Positions 58,268-64,000 of a DNA stretch of 64,000 nt are shown here, piece after piece. Location: positions 6,200,001 through 6,264,000 of the forward strand of contig JALGAS010000004.1 of NCBI GenBank assembly GCA_023078685.1, read 5' to 3'. A program made the translations under genes and the position numbers. Position 1 is the stretch's first letter; every line of letters begins with the position of its first letter. The stretch is from Neopestalotiopsis rosae. Its lineage: Eukaryota; Ascomycota; Sordariomycetes; Amphisphaeriales; Sporocadaceae. The notes beneath the pieces are model-generated. The model worked only from the letters and a program-made list of their open reading frames with translations. It searched no databases and had not been told where the DNA came from.

Positions 58268-59810
58268 TGTTGCGGGTTTTCAGCTTGAGGATCTAGGCCG
58301 TGGCACGACAAGGAGATGATGCCCAAGGAGCGACTGTAGTGCAAAGAAGGAGAACAGGGCTGCAGTTGTGGATTTTACGTCAATGTCATGGAAGAAGAGG
58401 GAATGAATGGCTGTCAGCCTGCCATGTGACCGTGGATGTTGGAAGGATCGATCCAGAACGGACGAAACTGGAAGGATTGAGCCGTGACCACGAATGAAAG
58501 GTCCCATGAGACGCCATGTCAGCCCTTCAAGTACTCTCTCATAACTCTACGTCCCCAAAGGATCCATCACTGTTGTTCATCTTGGGGCGGAAAAAGCAAA
58601 TAGTATTTCCAGTCGCCGCAGCGCTGTGTCATGGGCTGACCCAAACTCCTGGGTTCTTGAGGCTTATCCCGACCAATAGTACTATGCTTGTCGGTCGGGA
58701 TGGTCAGACAAAGTCAATACGTCCTTGGCTGAACAGTGCATCTCGACCCAAGATCCTTGCATTGCAGAGAATATCAAGTCGAGTAACCGGTTGATTCACC
58801 ACAGGACCGTTAATCATGTCGAAGCTCTTTGCCTCCAAGTACACTCATCGAATATCTTGTGGTTTTCGAATAGGTGCAGCGGGTTGACAACGCCTTCACA
58901 GCCTGAGAGATGCGTGATGAACATCTCTTGTCCTTGTCGTACCTGCCTGATTCACAATGCATATCGACCACGCATCGGTCAGATCTCAAGGATCTTGCAC
59001 AAGGCGTGGGAGGGTCGTTCATGGATCGCGCAGGGCCCGGGTCCATGGAACCACTCCCGAAGGATGCCGGCGCGATCGGGTTAAGAAAAAGACAAAAAGA
59101 AAAAGGAAAAAAAGGACAAAGCTGTTGTGTGACCTGGCTGTGCTCATTATAAGAACTATTCGGGCACGACTTGTACTTGGTATGTAGTTTGGGATTAGTG
59201 ATCAAGTTTTTCGATATAATTGGTTGATTCCAGCTCCTGTCACATCTTTCGGTGACCATTTTCTTGGATCACTGATGTGGTCGGCGACCTGTTCTCGTTT
59301 GGGCCAATGAATGCGATCGGTGCTCGACTATCTGAGGAATCCTTGCGAGAGAGGATCTCGCAGATCTCAGACACACTGCAGATATAGGCAACAATTATTG
59401 GTGTCGCTTATGGTGACAAGGAACATTCCGCCAATCGGAAGATTAATTGATGTGCGCGGAGTGGGCTACAGGTTCATCGGGTTACACACGATGCTGGAGG
59501 CTTTTATCGCAGGTGCAAATGTCCAAGGTGTAGGCGTGGTAGGTAGCACAGAGATCTGTTCCGATCGAGCAATCTGAGTATTTACTACGGAATATTAAAC
59601 TAGCATGTCCTACCCGGCGCATTCAAGGGGAACATACAAGGGAAATCCAACAAGGCTGAAGCGTGCCATGTCCTACATAAAACAAGGGTGGTGTGATAAG
59701 GAATAAGGAGAAGGATTCCGGGTGTGATAAAGACGTAATGAATGACCACATATCCCTGCCAACGGCCCCTTCTCGACGAGTCTCATGATTCATCAAACAC
59801 ATTTCCGTAT
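58268..59810. other. Spacer between methyltransferase and alcohol oxidase
   Basis: No gene is called. Frames at 58725-59084 and 58810-59259 overlap on opposite strands without support. A purine-rich stretch lies at 59080-59120. Confidence 0.5.
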
Positions 59811-62390
59811 CTAGACGCGAAATGGAAGGGCAGTTTCTCCGGGCGCGTTGTAAGTTGGCACCTTCATTTCCAAGGCCTCACCGGAATACCCAAGGTCTTC
59901 CGCTGTAAGGACTGCGCATTTTTCACCGATGAGTAGAGCTGTGGAGTACCTATTGTTGCAGGTTAGCGGTGCTGTGACATGCATGCCTCGATCCTCCGTA
60001 CAAGGATCGCGCATATGTGGAGAGGGGTGGGCATTCACGTACGTGTTGCAGCCCACATTATCAGGGCAGATGGATAGATCCGCAACCTTGAGACCCTGCA
60101 CACCATGAACATTCAAACGCTCGTCTAGAACACCGTGCTTGACAATACTGTTGCCCTCTCTCGGTGCCATTGAACAGGTCTGTGAAATATTAGCATTTGC
60201 GCGCATTCCTTTTTTTTTTTTTTTTCTTCTCGCAAGCATCAAGGAATACTCACTCCAAGACAGTGCCAAGTTGATTCAACATGGCGTTTGACCCACTCCT
60301 CGATCGCTTTGATGTCCTCACTACTATACTTGAGCTCATCTCTCACGGATGCTTTGTTGCTGTTGAGGATGTGGGCTTCAGCCTTCTTGCTTGGCTCTGG
60401 ATTGTAATTGCTCCAGCTTCCGTGTTGCAGGCCAGCGCTAAGATTGCCTGGCAAGGCATACGCCTTTGTGGTTTCGAGGTCCATGTCATTAGCACGGGCA
60501 GGTGAATCATAGGAGAAGAACGGATGATTAGCCTGCACCTCGCCAGCATAAGCGTCCATACGACGCGCTGTCTCGCGGGACTTGATGTAACCCCAGACCA
60601 TGGGCGCCATATCACGTTCGTCACTCATAAAACCAGTGTCGAAGTCTGGAGTCGCATAAGGATCGGCCGACTTGATGTGGGTGGACCCACGAGAGAAGGG
60701 GTATTCGAGGAAATGGAACATGGAGAAGAATTTTCCAGGTGGCCTGTCTTGTATTAGCCCATGACGAACAAGTTACGCAGTTTGCAGGTCATCCTACATC
60801 AGCATGTGATCTCCGAACCATCCAGCAATGACGGAGTAGTGCATCACTGGCTTGTCTGGCTTCTCCTTGAAATATGACTCCCAACCATCCTTGAAGTGCG
60901 GTGTTGGCCATGAGGCCATCTCCTCAAGCTCTTCTGGTGAGGGGCGGATCTTGACACCTGCTTCAATGCCATTGGTAGCCAAAGGCCCGGTTCCCTTCAA
61001 CGCCCATTCGTCGAAGACACCTGTTGGCGTGTCAATACTTGGATATGCTGTATGGGACCGAAAGGACTCACGCTTCTGAACCTCTGGTACGCCTCGGACA
61101 AAGTCATCAAAGCTATCTGTATCGGGCTTGGCCCTGTACGCGGAGAAAGTGAGGTAGTGATCTTGGAAGTTCAATCCAACACCTGGGAGGTCGACAATGG
61201 GTTCAACCCCAGCCGCTTTGAGTTTCTCGGAGTCGCCTACATTGGTCAATCGCACTGAAACAATTGCAGATTCAGCGGTTACTTACCGATTCCCGATCTT
61301 TGTAGGATCAATGGCGAAGAGAGCGTCCCGCCAGACACAATGATTTGCTTGCGAGCTCGGAAGGTACGCGGCTTCAGCTGGTTAGGATGGAGTGGCTTCG
61401 TGGGGACTGTCTGGACCGCGACTGCTCGGCCATCCTCAATGATGACCTTGTCGACTTTAGTGTTGCACGCAAGATAGAGGTTTGAATGAACAGCACGAGT
61501 GGAATGAATGTAGGCATGGGCACTATCACTACGTCGTCCAGTCTAGATTACTTGGTCAGTATCACCCGTGTCTCATGGTCCATTGTATAGGCTTACGTCT
61601 CGGTTGATCCATTTGAGCCAGTGCTCAGCTCCATGTCCCGTTGATAGATCCTGAAGATCATCGACAATAGGAATATCCTGCGACTCTGCCGCACGAAGGA
61701 AATCATCCTTGATCGGATAGGTGCTGTGACAGGTCAGCGTCCGACACAAACCGCGTCAAGCTGGACTTACTAGTTGCCAAAGGAGACCTTGATTGGCCCT
61801 TCGAATCCGTGCACATCCCTAGCAGAATTTAGCCTTCACGACTTCGCAGCACTGATTCGAGCCATACCTGTTGTGGGATGCGCGCTGATACGTTTCATGC
61901 TTCCTCATCAGAGGTAACAGATCCTCAGTGGTCCACCCCTTGGCCTGGAAGTCATCATAGTCGGATGCCGAAGCCCTCGTGTACATCTGGAATCTGTCAG
62001 AAATGATGGTCGATGATAAGTAATACCGACTTACGAGGAAGTTGATTGATGAACCTCCTCCAAGAATATGGGCACATGGAACGACAGCTTTTCTACCAGC
62101 CAGCCACTTGCTCGGGCGAGACTCATAGAATGACGCAGTCTTGGAGTCAAGCTTCATGTTCCGGGGGTAGATACCGGGTCGGAAGACCCAGGGGTTGTTG
62201 AGGTTGCTTTCACCGGCCTCAATGAGAAGCACCTTGAGGTTATGATCCAAGTTGGCCAGCCTGGACATGTCAACAATTTAATCTAGCAAGAAAAGCCACT
62301 GAACATCAAGACTTACCTTCCAGCGACTACACATCCGCAACTCCCTCCTCCGCAGACGATGATGTCAAACTCTTCCGGTAATGAGCCCAT
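59811..62390 (-). CDS. GMC-family alcohol oxidase (AOX-type)
   Basis: FAD-dependent oxidase of small alcohols, giving aldehyde and hydrogen peroxide (CAZy AA3_3-like). Ten exons on the minus strand: 62390-62317, 62260-62035, 61986-61868, 61818-61771, 61723-61597, 61542-61287, 61236-60798, 60743-60254, 60179-60043 and 59949-59811; 2055 nt, 684 aa, in the usual size range. The FAD motif GGGSCGCVVAGR lies at 14-25, followed by LLIEAGESNLNNPWV, ILGGGSSINFL-MYTRASAS, LSSPLILQRSGIGDSEKL (across a joint), HMLMPPGKFFSMFHFLEYPF, and the catalytic end TWHCLGTCSMAPREGNSIV with VGCNTYSTALLIGEK. No signal peptide, as expected for a peroxisomal or cytosolic enzyme. The C-terminus FRV is not a standard peroxisomal signal. 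Intron 8 holds a 16-nt A run. Confidence 0.94.
60210..60225 (+). repeat. T16 run inside an alcohol oxidase intron
   Basis: Sixteen T on the plus strand (A on the coding strand) within the 74-nt eighth intron. It is a length-variable tract outside the coding sequence. Confidence 0.9.
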
Positions 62391-64000
62391 GATGTTGTCC
62401 GTGAGTCAGGAAAACACTCGATTTGGAGCTGTGCTTGAGTGAAGCATTGGGAGAGACGACAGGAGGCCCTCTGGCCTTTAATATGTGTTTGACAGTGAGG
62501 GGAAGCATAAACAGGGTCAAGTGGAAGAAAGGTCTCTCCTCCAATCCCAGTTCCCCAAAGGCATCGCGCATATGCCTCTCCAAGTAAGATCCAATGAGAA
62601 AGGGACGGTTATCAAGGTACTGAAGCTTACATGACATGACCAAGAACACAGCCCCTCATCTTGTGATGCGCTTCCTGCCCAAGAACAACAGCAGGTCACA
62701 AGGTCCATGAGCACGCAGGGCCTCCGCATCACTTCCCGGCAATGTGAAAAGGGTCGTTCGGCAGCGTCGGTCAAGTCAGACCAGAGCTGACCCAGAACTT
62801 AAAGCAACAACTAGTATGATGTGCCATTACTTGACCATCTACTACGATTCCGCATAATGACCAAGGACAGCCAAGGGTCTCTTAACAATTCCAATAAGTA
62901 CCTAGGTATTCTTGGAGCACCAAAAGAGCTCTTGACTGTCTTGTAACTTCATGTCAATCAGCCATCCTGATGTTACAAGATGATAGGAATCGTCTCTCGG
63001 TCAAGCTCGGGATTTTGCCAAGGTTCATACATGGACAGGGCACATTATGAGGAATTGGACATCCGTGGGCTCGTTTCCATCTCATTGGCCAATGGTCCCT
63101 ATAGAACCTGCAGATTACATGAACTTCCATGCATGGCAAATGCGGGGGTGGAGCAAGTGCTTCATGCCTCGTTTGCATGCATTGGGGACTGCCTAAAGGC
63201 CGTTGACAGATCTCATGCAGCTCAAACCCCACAACGCAGGTGCTGGTGCATGATGGTCCTGTTGACACTGAGCTGGGTCTGCACTATCCGGCCGCTATAA
63301 CCAGATTGTCGCAACGGCAGACAAGGAGGACGGTTCTTACAATCTTCAGCATGAGGCCAATATTGTTCTTGAACAGCACTTATCTGGCTGGTTTGTTGCA
63401 ATGTTTCAGATTGCAGGCCCTCCGTGTGTGTTGTTTGTGTGTGCAACTTTGGGGGGGAAGTCGAGGAAAGTGCCTTTCGTGCAATCATCAGGCGCCGGCA
63501 TACGGGAGCTAGGTGTAAGAGGGCCGGCTTTTACGGCAGTGCAACCCATTCTCATGCGAAGTCTAATATTGGAGAAACAAGTGGATTCCAGACACGTCCT
63601 GTATTTCCGGCGAAAAAGCCGCCAATATGGCAAAAGAGGCCATCACCACCATTGATGCATTGGATCGCTTTGGGTTGCGGGGCTGCATCGTTGTTGATAC
63701 AAACAGACGCCGACTGCTGCGCCGCTCCCTCAAAAAAAGTACACGATGACGAGGCCCAGATTATTTCTCCGCATGTTTTGGATTTCCAAGAGCTACCTCA
63801 ACCAATCTCGACCCTGCCGCTGCTGCGAGCGATGCGGGGAAGGGACTTGGAAGATCGGCAAACGAGCAGCGATGCCAAGCAGACAATGAGCCGCGACCGG
63901 ATACGAGAATCCATGCTGTACATGTGCTGTGCTTGAGTTTTAGTTGGATGAGAAATATCGTGCACTGGGCGGTCGCTCCAGGTAAGCTGCTCTTGATTCA
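62391..64000. other. Upstream of alcohol oxidase; no gene seen
   Basis: The first few hundred bases should hold the alcohol oxidase promoter. Frames at 63240-63936 on both strands overlap and lack domain signals; a gene starting beyond the window edge cannot be excluded. Confidence 0.45.

Noticed and set aside
63424..63936. 170-codon plus-strand frame near the window end
   Set aside because: Overlaps other frames on both strands, begins in a TGTGTG-rich stretch and has no recognisable domain.
1..64000. CRISPR arrays, operons, prophage or integrated plasmid
   Set aside because: No regularly spaced repeats, bacterial-type gene strings or phage genes are visible; the window is nuclear fungal DNA.

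Overview
The window is nuclear DNA from a filamentous ascomycete (Pezizomycotina; a dothideomycete-like fungus is my best guess, weakly held). The evidence is intron-rich genes whose introns are mostly 47-70 nt with GTRNGT donors, CTAAC/CTGAC-type branch sites and YAG acceptors; fungal-only families (Ipa-type protein, Clr5-domain protein, Mak32-like PfkB protein, ascomycete laccase, GH5_12 steryl glucosidase); and no bacterial-type operons. I rebuilt exon structures by hand. For every multi-exon gene the joined exon lengths are divisible by three and the joints restore conserved family sequence.

Layout. 1.4-3.8 kb (-): Ipa-type protein with a HicA-like C-terminal fold and a likely terminal frameshift. 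6.7-10.6 kb (+): a low-complexity protein with a KEN box, then thymidylate kinase. 11.0-15.5 kb (+): an unrecognised protein and a long Clr5 protein with an 11-residue repeat. 15.8-26.7 kb: Mak32-like PfkB protein (-), small secreted protein (+), omega-class glutathione transferase (-), atypical short-chain dehydrogenase (+), GTP cyclohydrolase I (-), TAF11 (+). 27.6 kb (-): tRNA-Ser(CGA), described below. 28.8-39.3 kb (+): membrane-anchored GH5_12 glucosidase, MFS transporter, C2H2 zinc-finger protein. 39.3-45.9 kb is gene-poor. 45.9-62.4 kb is rich in secreted and oxidative enzymes: small secreted protein (-), laccase (+), intradiol dioxygenase (+), an unknown protein (+), zinc metalloprotease (-), O-methyltransferase with a long acidic tail (-), and a ten-exon GMC alcohol oxidase (-). 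No gene was found after 62.4 kb.

How the genes may work together. The housekeeping genes (dTMP kinase, GTP cyclohydrolase I, TAF11, tRNA) are independent units. The 47.9-62.4 kb block could serve aromatic or lignin-derived compounds: laccase oxidises phenols, the dioxygenase opens catechol-type rings, the methyltransferase methylates hydroxyls and the alcohol oxidase uses small alcohols. That is inference from adjacency; the genes lie on both strands and no shared regulator is visible.

The most unusual item is the tRNA-Ser(CGA) gene at 27578-27715. It has intact stems, A box, B box and a T6 terminator, but a 57-nt GT-AG segment with a branch-site-like motif sits exactly between the T-stem and T-loop. 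Removing it restores a perfect T-arm. It looks like a spliceosomal-type (introner-like) intron or an ectopic tRNA intron.
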